From positions 1 through 53,581 of the IMG/VR virus record IMGVR_UViG_3300032223_002826: a stretch of 53,581 bases of DNA; one strand, 5' to 3'. The notes below the pieces were generated by a model. It saw only the letters and a program-made list of their open reading frames with translations, was not told where the DNA came from and did not search any database. This document shows, piece by piece, positions 38,819 through 46,643 of this stretch (the first letter of the stretch is position 1; each line of letters begins with the position of its first letter). Source of the stretch: a virus. The position numbers and the translations under genes were made by a program.

Positions 38819-38963
38819 TCGCTGCAACACATGCTTCCGTCCGAGCGAAGGCTCGGAGTGCAGGAAGTGCAAAGGCAAGCGAGAGGCGGCGGAGATTGTC
38901 CGTCGCCTCATCGCAGAGTTAGAGAAGGAGATTCAGGATGGCAAACAGCGAGTTCAAGATTGA
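38796..38963 (+). CDS. Small zinc-ribbon protein overlapping both neighbours
   Basis: This 55-aa frame starts within the end of the ardC-like gene and ends within the next gene. It encodes CNTCFRP and CRKCKGK (C10, C13, C22, C25), then a helix EIVRRLIAELEKEIQ. The four-cysteine arrangement supports a real protein. The ribosome site (GGGAGG) is very close to the ATG, so the start is uncertain. Confidence 0.55.
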   Translation: MQLPRQRSRCNTCFRPSEGSECRKCKGKREAAEIVRRLIAELEKEIQDGKQRVQD

Positions 38964-39237
38964 GGATTTCATGAACGCAGTCGCAGAGGTTATGGGGTTC
39001 GGCAGCGCGTGGAGTAAGGACATTGACGGCACAATCGTGGAAGAGAATATCTTCTTCCATGGGGCTGAGGTATCCGATGATAATGGTCGCGTACATGTGC
39101 AGTTTGCGCTTTCATATCCAAGCCGAGAGCATTCGGAGGCTGGTCTTGCACTGCTCTTGACGGCAGGCGAGGCTCGTCAGTTCGCCAAGGTTTTCACCGT
39201 AGCGGCAGACCTGCTTGACGCGCAGGAAGGTATCTAG
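38938..39237 (+). CDS. Hypothetical 99-aa protein
   Basis: The ATG follows AGAAGGAGATTCAGG. It is alpha/beta: FKIEDFMNAVAEVMGFGSAWSKDIDGTIVEENIFFHGAEV, then LLTAGEARQFAKVFTVAADLLDAQEG. Unrecognised. Its end overlaps the promoter for the recombinase. Confidence 0.7.
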   Translation: MANSEFKIEDFMNAVAEVMGFGSAWSKDIDGTIVEENIFFHGAEVSDDNGRVHVQFALSYPSREHSEAGLALLLTAGEARQFAKVFTVAADLLDAQEGI

Positions 39238-39243
39238 TACACT
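39215..39243 (+). promoter_or_regulatory. Promoter for tyrosine recombinase
   Basis: TTGACG (39215-39220), 17 bases, TACACT (39238-39243). It lies over the end of the preceding gene. Confidence 0.6.
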
Positions 39244-39307
39244 CGGGGGCAACCCCGATCGGGTGAGTCTGAGTGGCTCACAAAACGGGTATATAGGAGG
39301 GTGCAAC

Positions 39308-40186
39308 ATGGACATGAACGCAGCAGTCAGCCTATTCGTTAGCCAGCGGCAGTCAAGCGAGACGCGCCGTTCGTATGCTCAGGATCTTGCGCGATGGCAG
39401 TCGTGGCTGGATGAGAAGCAGTTGAGCCCGCAGATTGCGGTGGCGTATCGCGACTATCTTAGCGGCAAGTATGCCTCTGCGACAGCCGCCCGCGCGTTCC
39501 ATACGGTTCGCGTGTTCTATCGCTGGCTGCAATCCGCAGGCATTGTGGCGTCCAATCCGTTTGACGGCATTGAGGCGCCAAAGAAGGTCAAGAATCTAAC
39601 GCCAAAGGTTCCCGCAGATGCGGATATTGAGGCGCTTGTCGCAGCGTCTCTTCGCGAAGATGCGCCCGCTCGCTATGCGGCAGTGATCGCGTTGCTGCTC
39701 AACGGGCTGCGAGCCAGCGAGGTGCGTATGCTTCGCAAGGATGCGATTGAGAAGACGGACTACGGGACGATCCTGCGCGTGGTGGGCAAGGGCGTGAAAG
39801 AGCGCCTTGTGCCAGCAACCAGTGAATCAATCTATGCCTTGCAGCGCTATTGGAGCGACGCGGGAAGCAAGGAGATGAGTTCAGTCTGGGCGTTGCCTGA
39901 TACCAATGGCGAGATGCTCACGGTTCGTCAGGTGCAGCACGCAGTATACAAGTGCGCTGAGTGGGCGGGCATTCATGGGATGCATGCTCACGCCTTGCGG
40001 CATCACTATGCCACGCGGCTAATCCGCAATGGCGCTGGGGTGCTTCAAGTATCTAAGTTGCTTGGGCACTCTCGAGCAGATACCACGCAGGTATATGTGA
40101 CGCTGGACTTGGCAGACCTCGTAGAGGCAGCCAGTGTAGATCCAAGGGCGGTACCTGATAAGCCACGCCTTGTCGCTATCGCATAA
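39308..40186 (+). CDS. Tyrosine recombinase (XerC/D-like integrase)
   Basis: The ATG follows AGGAGGGTGCAAC. It encodes 292 aa. The N-terminal SAM-like domain covers residues 1-95. Catalytic residues: R135 (NGLRASEVR), K161 (VVGKGVKER), H228 and R231 (HALRHHYATRL), H254 (LLGHSRADTT) and nucleophile Y263 (QVYVTL). All are present. It could integrate the phage or resolve genome multimers. No excisionase or repressor is evident and no attachment site was identified. Confidence 0.92.
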   Translation: MDMNAAVSLFVSQRQSSETRRSYAQDLARWQSWLDEKQLSPQIAVAYRDYLSGKYASATAARAFHTVRVFYRWLQSAGIVASNPFDGIEAPKKVKNLTPKVPADADIEALVAASLREDAPARYAAVIALLLNGLRASEVRMLRKDAIEKTDYGTILRVVGKGVKERLVPATSESIYALQRYWSDAGSKEMSSVWALPDTNGEMLTVRQVQHAVYKCAEWAGIHGMHAHALRHHYATRLIRNGAGVLQVSKLLGHSRADTTQVYVTLDLADLVEAASVDPRAVPDKPRLVAIA

Positions 40187-40191
40187 GTAAA

Positions 40192-40226
40192 GGGGCTGAG
40201 CCGCTTGGTGGCTCAGCCCCTTTTTT
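40192..40226. terminator. Bidirectional terminator between convergent genes
   Basis: An 11-bp perfect stem (arm GGGGCTGAGCC, 40192-40202 with 40210-40220) is followed by six T on the plus strand and preceded by AAA on the other side. It separates the recombinase and the leftward replication genes. Confidence 0.92.
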
Positions 40227-40227
40227 C

Positions 40228-40716
40228 TTACTTGCGCTTTCGCGCTAACTGCTGTTGCTTCGTGTACGCTTTTATTTCAACATCTTGCTGGGGCTGTTCG
40301 CCCTCAATGTCGAGCAAGCGACGCTCTGCTTCAAGCAGTTCGCGATGGCGCTCCTCCGTGATGATGTGGAGATAAGGAATCAGTTTGCCATTTACATGTG
40401 TCGGCGATGCATTCGTCGGCTCAATGCGAATCAGCGGCTTCTTCCCGTTCTGAAAGGACACCTCATTGATGAGGATCCACCACTTCCACAACTTCGCAGG
40501 AACGATTACTTGCTTTGATTCACCAGCATAGGTTCGGCTCAGCGTATCAAAACGCAGAGCGGTAATGTGACCCACGCGCCCAGTACTGCTGACAGTCCCC
40601 ATCCCCGGACGCATCCGAGGATCGGGACCATCATAGGCGAGTAGCCATTTGCCCATTCGCCGCTCCGCGTCCTTTGATCGGCGCAACCTGCGCTTGATCT
40701 CGGACGCCTCGCTCAT
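40228..40716 (-). CDS. Holliday-junction-resolvase-like PD-(D/E)XK protein
   Basis: This 162-aa protein has a basic N-terminus (EIKRRLRRSKDAERRMGKWLL), a glycine-rich GMGTVSSTGRVGH, then RTYAGESKQVIVPAKLWKWWILINEVS. The E-x-K in GESKQV after a strand, with an LRFDTLS acidic residue before it, suggests a PD-(D/E)XK endonuclease as in phage or archaeal resolvases. That is inference from motif only. It overlaps the exonuclease by four bases (ATGA). Confidence 0.6.
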   Translation of the reverse strand: MSEASEIKRRLRRSKDAERRMGKWLLAYDGPDPRMRPGMGTVSSTGRVGHITALRFDTLSRTYAGESKQVIVPAKLWKWWILINEVSFQNGKKPLIRIEPTNASPTHVNGKLIPYLHIITEERHRELLEAERRLLDIEGEQPQQDVEIKAYTKQQQLARKRK

Positions 40717-41489
40717 CGGTGGATGCTGCGAATGCTACGCTTGAGGTGACCAAAGGTCTGGCGAAGAACCTCGACATCCGCATCGCAGTGTTCTGCGATG
40801 AGGTCGTAGGCGGTATTGTCGCCAGAGACAGCCCTGTCCCAAGTGACCACATCAAGTGGGGTCTTCTTGGCTGCAGTGCCAAAGTACTTGCTCACGGACT
40901 CAAGTGAGCGACGACCAATCCGCATGGATGAGCCGCTCGCCTGATACATCAAGTCGATGTGCATCCAAGGATCAAGACGCTTGCTTGAGCCGTGGAATGC
41001 TGTACGCCCATTAAGCACGGGAATATCAAACAACTTGCCGTTCCATGAGACAAGGATGTCGAACTGGTTTAGGCGATCAATATACGCTTCCACCAACTCC
41101 TTGTCATCGAGAAGACGATTCGTGCCAGGGAACATGTCACGGCTGAATCGCTCGACCTTACCCCACTCGTCAGTGACGGCGGCATAAAGGACGCGTGGCT
41201 GCGTCGAGAAGGTCGTCTCGATATCGAAGAAACCAATCGTGAAGCCGAGATAATCAGCCCCAGTCGCAGCGTTCTTCTTGGTCTTTGGGAGTTTCGCTGG
41301 CTTTAGCGTCTGGCTCTTGAGAGCCTTCACAGCCTGTGCCTCGAGATTCCCGTCTCGCTGCAACTTCCCCTTACGCTGCCGATAGGCATCGTAGGAGATG
41401 TCGGGATATCGAACCTTGAAGTCCGACCATCCAAGAACGGAGACAGCCTTGTCCTCGTCCTTAGCCCAGAAATGATTGCCATTTGGCAT
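40713..41489 (-). CDS. DEDD 3'-5' exonuclease (RNase H-like)
   Basis: The start is ATG 41489, seven bases after GAGGAG. It encodes 258 aa. The N-terminal 50 residues (DEDKAVSVLGWSDFKVRYPDISYDAYRQRKGKL) look like a small helical DNA-binding domain. The exonuclease fold has Exo I (IGFFDIETTF), Exo II (FDILVSWNGKLFDIPVL) and Exo III (HCDADVEVL), as in polymerase-B proofreading-like or RNase_H_2 enzymes. No polymerase domain is attached and none is seen elsewhere. It could proofread for a host polymerase or trim recombination ends. Confidence 0.85.
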   Translation of the reverse strand: MPNGNHFWAKDEDKAVSVLGWSDFKVRYPDISYDAYRQRKGKLQRDGNLEAQAVKALKSQTLKPAKLPKTKKNAATGADYLGFTIGFFDIETTFSTQPRVLYAAVTDEWGKVERFSRDMFPGTNRLLDDKELVEAYIDRLNQFDILVSWNGKLFDIPVLNGRTAFHGSSKRLDPWMHIDLMYQASGSSMRIGRRSLESVSKYFGTAAKKTPLDVVTWDRAVSGDNTAYDLIAEHCDADVEVLRQTFGHLKRSIRSIHR

Positions 41490-41493
41490 CACT

Positions 41494-41706
41494 CTACTCC
41501 TCTGCATCCTTACGCCTGAACAACCGAGACATAGGGATCTCCCTTCGGTAGACCACTCGTCGCTGTCGCTCCTCGCTGAGGACACCTACTTCGCGCAAGG
41601 ATTTTCCTTGCGCATTTGATGCCTGCGTGAGCAGGCATTCTGTCATTGCCTCCAAATCTTGGAGGTCAGGCATTGGCGGCATCGGCTTTACCTTGCGGCG
41701 TGCCAT
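41494..41706 (-). CDS. Small basic protein
   Basis: This 70-aa protein has MARRKVKPMPPMPDLQDLEAM and ERQRRVVYRREIPMSRLFRRKD. It lies four bases before the exonuclease and overlaps the upstream gene by 41. Unknown function. Confidence 0.6.
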   Translation of the reverse strand: MARRKVKPMPPMPDLQDLEAMTECLLTQASNAQGKSLREVGVLSEERQRRVVYRREIPMSRLFRRKDAEE

Positions 41707-42070
41707 CGTTCAACCTCTTTACCGCTTTCTTGGCGGCTCGACTGCGTCGCTGCCGTAAGGCAGCGGGGGTTGCAGTGGTGAAATCAGTAGCCTGCTCTGC
41801 CTTCAGGCTATCTGCCCACCCTGTAAGAGCCACTCTATCGGCGGTCGACATCTCCGTTAGCATTTCCTCTGCCTCAAGGAGGTCAAGATGAAAATCGTTT
41901 CCAATCGCTGACGGATACGAGAAGTCAATACCAACGCGATTGTATCCCTGAAGGATGATGCTGCCACCGTGATTCTTCAAGGCTGAGCGAATCGCGTGGC
42001 GCTCAGCAAGCAGGCGAAGAAAGTACTTCGTCGTGTATGAGAGCGCTTTGATTTCAGTTGCGTTTGCCAT
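41666..42070 (-). CDS. Hypothetical 134-aa protein
   Basis: The ATG at 42070 is located three bases after the clamp stop. The protein reads KALSYTTKYFLRLLAERHAIRSALKNHGGSIILQGYNRVGIDFSYP, helical, with a basic C-terminus (RQRRSRAAKKAVKRLND). A role in replication is suggested only by its place between clamp and nuclease genes. Confidence 0.65.
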   Translation of the reverse strand: MANATEIKALSYTTKYFLRLLAERHAIRSALKNHGGSIILQGYNRVGIDFSYPSAIGNDFHLDLLEAEEMLTEMSTADRVALTGWADSLKAEQATDFTTATPAALRQRRSRAAKKAVKRLNDGTPQGKADAANA

Positions 42071-42072
42071 AT

Positions 42073-43113
42073 CTATAGGATAACAGGTGCAAGGTGATAT
42101 GACCAACTTACATCAAGATCGGAGATCTTGATTGGCGTGGTCTTATCGTGGTTCCAAGAAAGGCGAATCTTCTTTCCAGAGAGCCCCCTGACGGCATCTT
42201 CAAGTAGGCTGGCGGCAAGCCAGATGGATCCGCGCCCATCGCTTGTCGCAGGCATGCGGATGGCGGCTCCTTCGTTTGCCTTTGGGAACAGCGTAAGCGT
42301 CTCGCTTTCGGCAAGCAATCGCACCCTGCCAAACTCATCGCCATTAGACGACATCTTTAGATTCTCAAGCAACGGCTTCCGATCGACAACCACACTGGCT
42401 GAATACTGATCTACCGATGGCAAAAGCGGAGGCGTGTTATCCAAGTCGGAACGATGGATTGCAAGATATTTACCAGCCTTGATGCTAGTCATTCGTTCGC
42501 CATGGTGCGTAGCGATACCAGCGCTATCAATCCCCTTGACTGACTTGCAAAACGATGCAAAAACAGCATGCAGTGGAGCATTACCGTGGCGTGCGTCAAC
42601 AGCAAGGGTATGCTTCAGGGCATAAAATCCAAGGCGATCAGCATACTCAAAGTATGCATACTTGCCAGTGCCAAACTTCTCCTCCACGCCATCTACAGCC
42701 TTTGCCAAAGTCTCAAGGAACCCAGCAGGAAATGGCGCAGAAGAAACTACGGTGCTAGGCGCTCGATTCCATTCAGATGGAACCTTATTATCACCGACGA
42801 TAGGGAGATCGACTGAGGCGGCGCCGAAGCGAAGGCGCACTCCAGTATTGCCGACCGTCAAGTCGACCTCCCCTTTCCCCTTGAGGCTCTTTGCTGCGGA
42901 CAGGAGCAGCCGAGCGGGGACAATAGCCAAACCGTTTTCTTTGGTCTCAGCGGCGTCAACGATAAGGGTGCTGCTGTCATCACCAGCGATGAACTTGAGT
43001 CGACCAGCCGCAGCCTGAATAAGGATGCGGTCTGTCGGCGTTGGTGCCTTCTCCCTAATCGCAGCAAAACGACCAAGGTTTTCGCAGACTTCACGCAGTT
43101 CTTCGACGAGCAA
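42073..43113 (-). CDS. DNA sliding clamp-like protein (DnaN-type)
   Basis: A TTG start follows GGGGGTAAACA; 346 aa. Three similar domains are expected. LKFIAGDDSSTLIVDAAE, NGLAIVPARLLLSAAKSLKGKGEVDLTVG and RLRFGAASVDLPIVGDNKVP match the first and second beta-clamp domains. The C-terminal part (SLNGDEF-type, IWLAASLLEDAVRGL, SYHLAPVIL) is like the third. It would encircle DNA as a processivity factor, probably for the host replicative polymerase because no phage polymerase is found. Confidence 0.78.
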   Translation of the reverse strand: MLVEELREVCENLGRFAAIREKAPTPTDRILIQAAAGRLKFIAGDDSSTLIVDAAETKENGLAIVPARLLLSAAKSLKGKGEVDLTVGNTGVRLRFGAASVDLPIVGDNKVPSEWNRAPSTVVSSAPFPAGFLETLAKAVDGVEEKFGTGKYAYFEYADRLGFYALKHTLAVDARHGNAPLHAVFASFCKSVKGIDSAGIATHHGERMTSIKAGKYLAIHRSDLDNTPPLLPSVDQYSASVVVDRKPLLENLKMSSNGDEFGRVRLLAESETLTLFPKANEGAAIRMPATSDGRGSIWLAASLLEDAVRGLSGKKIRLSWNHDKTTPIKISDLDVSWSYHLAPVIL

Positions 43114-43156
43114 TGTTTACCCCCAATATGTTGTGTTGTTGACATCAATAACAATA

Positions 43157-43639
43157 CTAACGCCCGCCTTTTCGATCTCCAACTTTTCCATAGTCCCAGT
43201 CAATCCTTACATAGATAACGCCTCTGCCAAGACTGGCAAGTTGCGAGAAAGCAGTTGGAGACAAATCAATGATTCGAGAGTTCCTTGTCCATGGTCTTTT
43301 TGCCGCATCTGTTGCGCCTTGGCAAAAATCCCTTACGATGACAACAACACATCTGTTATAACCGATTCGGCAAACTCTTACTTTATATGGATGATTGGTA
43401 GAAAGCCTGTAATGAGCAACTGCTGCGTACATCACTAGTTCACCGCCACGACCACCCTTAGCCTTGCTTAAATATGGAGAACAAGTATTCCTTCTTCCAA
43501 GGTAAGTTTGATGATGCAAGCAATGAGCGCCATACCATGTTGCAGTGCCGTATTTATGCTCATAAGGATTGCCCTCTGCTGGTGTCCACACTCCTCCTGC
43601 CGCCATTGCAAGTGAAAGGATTGCGGCAACCATTGTCAT
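43157..43639 (-). CDS. RlpA-like double-psi beta-barrel secreted protein
   Basis: This 160-aa protein has a short N-terminal hydrophobic signal (VAAILSLAMAAGGVW). The barrel has YGTATWYGAHCLHH, VRVCRIGYNRCVVVIVRDFC and SRIIDLSPTAFSQLASLGRGVIYVRIDW, matching the RlpA/expansin-like DPBB domain. RlpA-type proteins cleave or bind peptidoglycan. Its position in the replication block is odd; it may help cell-wall passage or be an extra lysis function. Confidence 0.8.
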   Translation of the reverse strand: MTMVAAILSLAMAAGGVWTPAEGNPYEHKYGTATWYGAHCLHHQTYLGRRNTCSPYLSKAKGGRGGELVMYAAVAHYRLSTNHPYKVRVCRIGYNRCVVVIVRDFCQGATDAAKRPWTRNSRIIDLSPTAFSQLASLGRGVIYVRIDWDYGKVGDRKGGR

Positions 43640-44016
43640 CCTCCGTTCCTTCCAAGGAACTTGATTGCATTTATTGCCTGCTCGACTGAGTATAGCAGAT
43701 TCTTTAACTTTCGAGCCTTCTCATAAGCGCGAATCTCAGCCTTCTTATGATCGTATGTTAGCACAAGTGCCTTCGCATTGACCGACGATTCTGTGACCTT
43801 TTCGCCAGATACAGCCGCCTTATCGCGAATATCTGCCGCAGTCGTAGCCTCAGCATGCTTGCGTTCAGCCTCTGCCATCTCAGCATCTGACTCAGCCTGC
43901 GCCGCAAGATAGCCAATGTAGGTGTATTGCGAAACAAGGTAGTCAAGGTCTGCAGTTGTTGGACTTGTTGCAAGGATTGTCATCAACTGCGTTAGTTTAT
44001 CTTGATCTGCTGTCAC
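43636..44016 (-). CDS. Hypothetical coiled-coil protein
   Basis: This 126-aa, almost wholly helical protein (AAQAESDAEMAEAERKHAEATTAADIRD, KAEIRAYEKARKLKNLLYSVEQAINAIKFL) resembles small phage recombination-associated helical proteins by general pattern only. It overlaps both neighbours by four bases (ATGA), so it is part of the replication transcript. Confidence 0.65.
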   Translation of the reverse strand: MTADQDKLTQLMTILATSPTTADLDYLVSQYTYIGYLAAQAESDAEMAEAERKHAEATTAADIRDKAAVSGEKVTESSVNAKALVLTYDHKKAEIRAYEKARKLKNLLYSVEQAINAIKFLGRNGG

Positions 44017-44210
44017 TTGCCCACCTCATGCTTATGAATCCATACAAAACGGCTATGCCCACGCGGACCATCAAACATAATGGTTTTGATACGCGCGCTT
44101 TCTGCAAGGCTCTCAATGGATCCGCCGCACTTGAAGCAGTGCTGCATTCTCCAGCGCGAACCAGCGCCCTTGGCATCACTTGTTGCCGTCTTCTTTTTTC
44201 CTGGTGCCAT
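44013..44210 (-). CDS. Small basic zinc-knuckle protein
   Basis: This 65-aa protein starts MAPGKKKTATSD and has CFKCGGSIESLAES plus a C-terminal VWIHKHEVGK, giving one clear CxxC and two His. It lies directly after the helicase. Unknown function. Confidence 0.6.
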   Translation of the reverse strand: MAPGKKKTATSDAKGAGSRWRMQHCFKCGGSIESLAESARIKTIMFDGPRGHSRFVWIHKHEVGK

Positions 44211-45491
44211 TTAGTCCTCCTCTCCTGCTTCCATCTCCGTGATCTTTCCAGTCGGAAGATCAAGGTGCGTAGGAACAACGCTTAGTTCACCATGTCGATT
44301 CTTGACAATATGGAAGTCAAGGATCGGGCTCTGCTTGACGCGATCGCGCTTGAGCATGATGCCAACATCAGCAGCATCTCGGATCGCACCGCTACCCTTG
44401 AATGAATAATAGTTATTGTCGCCGCCGTCCTGCTGGTATCGCGCCATTTCGTTTGATACCTGCGAGAAAGCAATGACCGTGCAGTTCAGTTCCTTTGCCA
44501 GCAACTGACTCTGAATCGCCACTTCCCGAGCATCGCCAACCTCATCGCCAGATGAGCCAGAGACATTCTGCAAGAAGTCAATCAGAAGGACATCAAGCCC
44601 CGTTGTTTCCTTCATGCGCTGAGCCTGCAACCGAATGTCCGCCATGCGATAGACCGTGTCAAAAACACGCAAGTTCGCACGGGCAATCTCTGCCTCTGCA
44701 TCCTTTAGCGCCTGCGCAGAGTCGAAGGAATCTGTCGGAAGACGATCACGAATGGCGCGTTGCGGTACATTAGAGATTAGGGATAAAAGTCGGACAAGAT
44801 ACTGCTCCTGCGTCATCTCTGTTGAGATAATACCCACCCAGCGACCACGCTCTCGCATGACATCGCGCACAATATTGCAGGCGACGGCACTCTTGCCAGT
44901 CGAAGAGAAGCCACCAACAACCCAGAAGTGCCCAGCATGAAGTCCGCCAGTCAAGGTCTGAATCGTGGGCGAGAAACGCAACGGAATGCCCGACGATGGT
45001 CCTGCTGTGCGCATGCGCCGCAGGATGTCTGTAGGGTCTGGGCTGCGCTCTGGTGCTGGCATTGCATCCCGAACCTTGCGGAGCATGGTTTCAGCCTCAC
45101 TGATAGCAGCATCGGTATCGCTTCGGTGCTCGCGGGCAATCTCAATAATGCCTGCACCAACACTCGCAAGTTCGCGACTGACCGCAAGCCCCTTGACTGT
45201 GCGTGCGTACTCAATCGCCTGAGGAACGCTTACCACAAGCGTTGATAGTCGTGCAAGATATTCATGCGTCGTTCCAGCATCGCTCACGCGAAGTTCCTCA
45301 AGGATCAGTGGCATATCTGGCTGCTTACGCTCGGATACAACCGCATCGATTGCCTTGAAGACGCGACGGTTCTCGCTGCCAAGGAAGTCTTCCGACTTTA
45401 GTGCGACCTCATTGATACTCCAGAATGCGTCTGGGTGTTTAAGCATGCCTGCCAGCACCAATGCCTCTGCTTCCTGATTGTATAGTTCCAT
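44211..45491 (-). CDS. Replicative DNA helicase (DnaB-like)
   Basis: This 426-aa protein has an N-terminal helical domain (YNQEAEALVLAGMLKHPDAFWSI) as in DnaB. The RecA core has Walker A GGFSSTGKS (residues 193-201), H1a IISTEMTQEQ, Walker B VLLIDFLQNV (301-310), and H3 VIAFSQVSNEMAR, plus the arginine-finger region near LKRDRVKQ. It unwinds DNA 5' to 3' at the fork and partners with the primase at 47306. Confidence 0.93.
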   Translation of the reverse strand: MELYNQEAEALVLAGMLKHPDAFWSINEVALKSEDFLGSENRRVFKAIDAVVSERKQPDMPLILEELRVSDAGTTHEYLARLSTLVVSVPQAIEYARTVKGLAVSRELASVGAGIIEIAREHRSDTDAAISEAETMLRKVRDAMPAPERSPDPTDILRRMRTAGPSSGIPLRFSPTIQTLTGGLHAGHFWVVGGFSSTGKSAVACNIVRDVMRERGRWVGIISTEMTQEQYLVRLLSLISNVPQRAIRDRLPTDSFDSAQALKDAEAEIARANLRVFDTVYRMADIRLQAQRMKETTGLDVLLIDFLQNVSGSSGDEVGDAREVAIQSQLLAKELNCTVIAFSQVSNEMARYQQDGGDNNYYSFKGSGAIRDAADVGIMLKRDRVKQSPILDFHIVKNRHGELSVVPTHLDLPTGKITEMEAGEED

Positions 45492-45492
45492 A

Positions 45493-46464
45493 TTATTTCC
45501 TCTTCCCCTTCTCCTTCGCGCGATCGCGCGGTGGGATCTTCCCTACAGAGTTGCCTTTCTTCCACTCAGCCTCAGCCTCTTTTGCCGCAAGCGAATGGCA
45601 CAGATCTTTTGCTCGGCAATAGCCGCATTGCCAAAGATCGTCCGTTGGAACCATAGCATACGGCAGTGGTTTCTTTGCATTTTTGGTTGCCGCAAGCGTC
45701 AGCAGTCGGTCGTCAAGGAATGCATCTGCCTCCTCGTCCGTCCAGATCTGTCGTGGCTTTGCGCGACCATTTGCATGCGTGCCACCGTCCGTGAGAGGGA
45801 TCAACTTGACGCCCTCCATAGCGATGTACACAAACTCAATGTCGGTAATCTTCGGGTCAATGCGTAGAAGCCAACGATATAGGTTCCCCTGCTTCTGATG
45901 GCTTGGTGCCGCATAGTTATATGAAGGAAGTTCATTCTTTGTCTTCCAGTCGCGAATCAAGAACCGCGCCCCATCAGGAATCTTTGGCGCTTCTGGAATC
46001 GGCTGATTCTCGTTCTCGGCAGCATATGCCAAGTCGCACCAATCCAGCCAGCCCGCTAGGAACTCTTTTGCATTCTCAACGCCCGTCACGCGGACTGAGT
46101 CAATCTGACCGCTGATGGTTACGCCCTTATAGACGCGCCAAAGACGGCGCTCAACCACTGCATCCTCTGGCTTATTTGCCTCAAGCATGCTGTGTGCAAG
46201 CGTGCCGCGCCACATGATGAAGTTGCTTGTGGGCTCTGCATAATATTCATGCTGCTTCTCAAGGGTCACGGCGCGAGCACAGCCAAGAATCTGCGTGACG
46301 GAAATACCGTCAGGGCGATTCTTCTGCGTCATGTCCTTGTAAAGACCTTGCAGAATCTCATATGGAAAATCCAGAGCCGCTCCGTAGGCATTTGCCTCGT
46401 TAAGCCACTCTTCAAACGGCGCTTCTTTACCCGTTGCTGGGTCGCGCCAACCAATCTGTCCCAT
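45493..46464 (-). CDS. Cas4/RecB-type PD-(D/E)XK exonuclease with Fe-S cluster motif
   Basis: This 323-aa protein has C62 in QILGCARAV and a terminal C280-x2-C283-x5-C289 (WQCGYCRAKDLCHSL), the 4Fe-4S arrangement of Cas4/AddB nucleases. The nuclease core shows H91 (GTLAHSMLE), IRDWKTKN (D172, K174) and Q-motif HQKQGNLYRWLL. It would process DNA ends in recombination or replication. No CRISPR genes are nearby, so this is not an adaptation Cas4. It starts the leftward replication transcript. Confidence 0.88.
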   Translation of the reverse strand: MGQIGWRDPATGKEAPFEEWLNEANAYGAALDFPYEILQGLYKDMTQKNRPDGISVTQILGCARAVTLEKQHEYYAEPTSNFIMWRGTLAHSMLEANKPEDAVVERRLWRVYKGVTISGQIDSVRVTGVENAKEFLAGWLDWCDLAYAAENENQPIPEAPKIPDGARFLIRDWKTKNELPSYNYAAPSHQKQGNLYRWLLRIDPKITDIEFVYIAMEGVKLIPLTDGGTHANGRAKPRQIWTDEEADAFLDDRLLTLAATKNAKKPLPYAMVPTDDLWQCGYCRAKDLCHSLAAKEAEAEWKKGNSVGKIPPRDRAKEKGKRK

Positions 46465-46531
46465 GGTGCCTCCTTCTCGCTAGGTTGATAAGGTAGCATC
46501 TCGGCAAGAAACCACCAACTTCGTGCTGCAT

Positions 46532-46560
46532 TTGGAGAAAGTTTCGACAAGCGTTATGAT
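46532..46560 (+). promoter_or_regulatory. Candidate promoter for SSB-like gene
   Basis: TTGGAG (46532-46537), 17 bases, TATGAT (46555-46560), in the divergent gap between the nuclease and SSB-like genes. Confidence 0.5.
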
Positions 46561-46617
46561 GTCGACATGCCAAACACGCTAGAAGCGTTTAGGTACTCAC
46601 AGGGAGTATCTAGTAAA

Positions 46618-46635
46618 GGCATTATAAGCCCTAGG
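46618..46635 (+). promoter_or_regulatory. GGCATTATAAGCCCTAGG motif, copy 2
   Basis: This matches the motif at 26919-26936 apart from one extra G. Its end is part of the ribosome binding site (CCTAGGAGGG) of the next gene, so a protein bound here could also block translation start or transcription. Confidence 0.4.
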
Positions 46636-46643
46636 AGGGTATA

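Noticed and set aside
45493-46464. CRISPR adaptation Cas4
   Set aside because: The Fe-S nuclease motif fits, but the context is helicase and SSB-like genes, so a recombination/replication nuclease is simpler.
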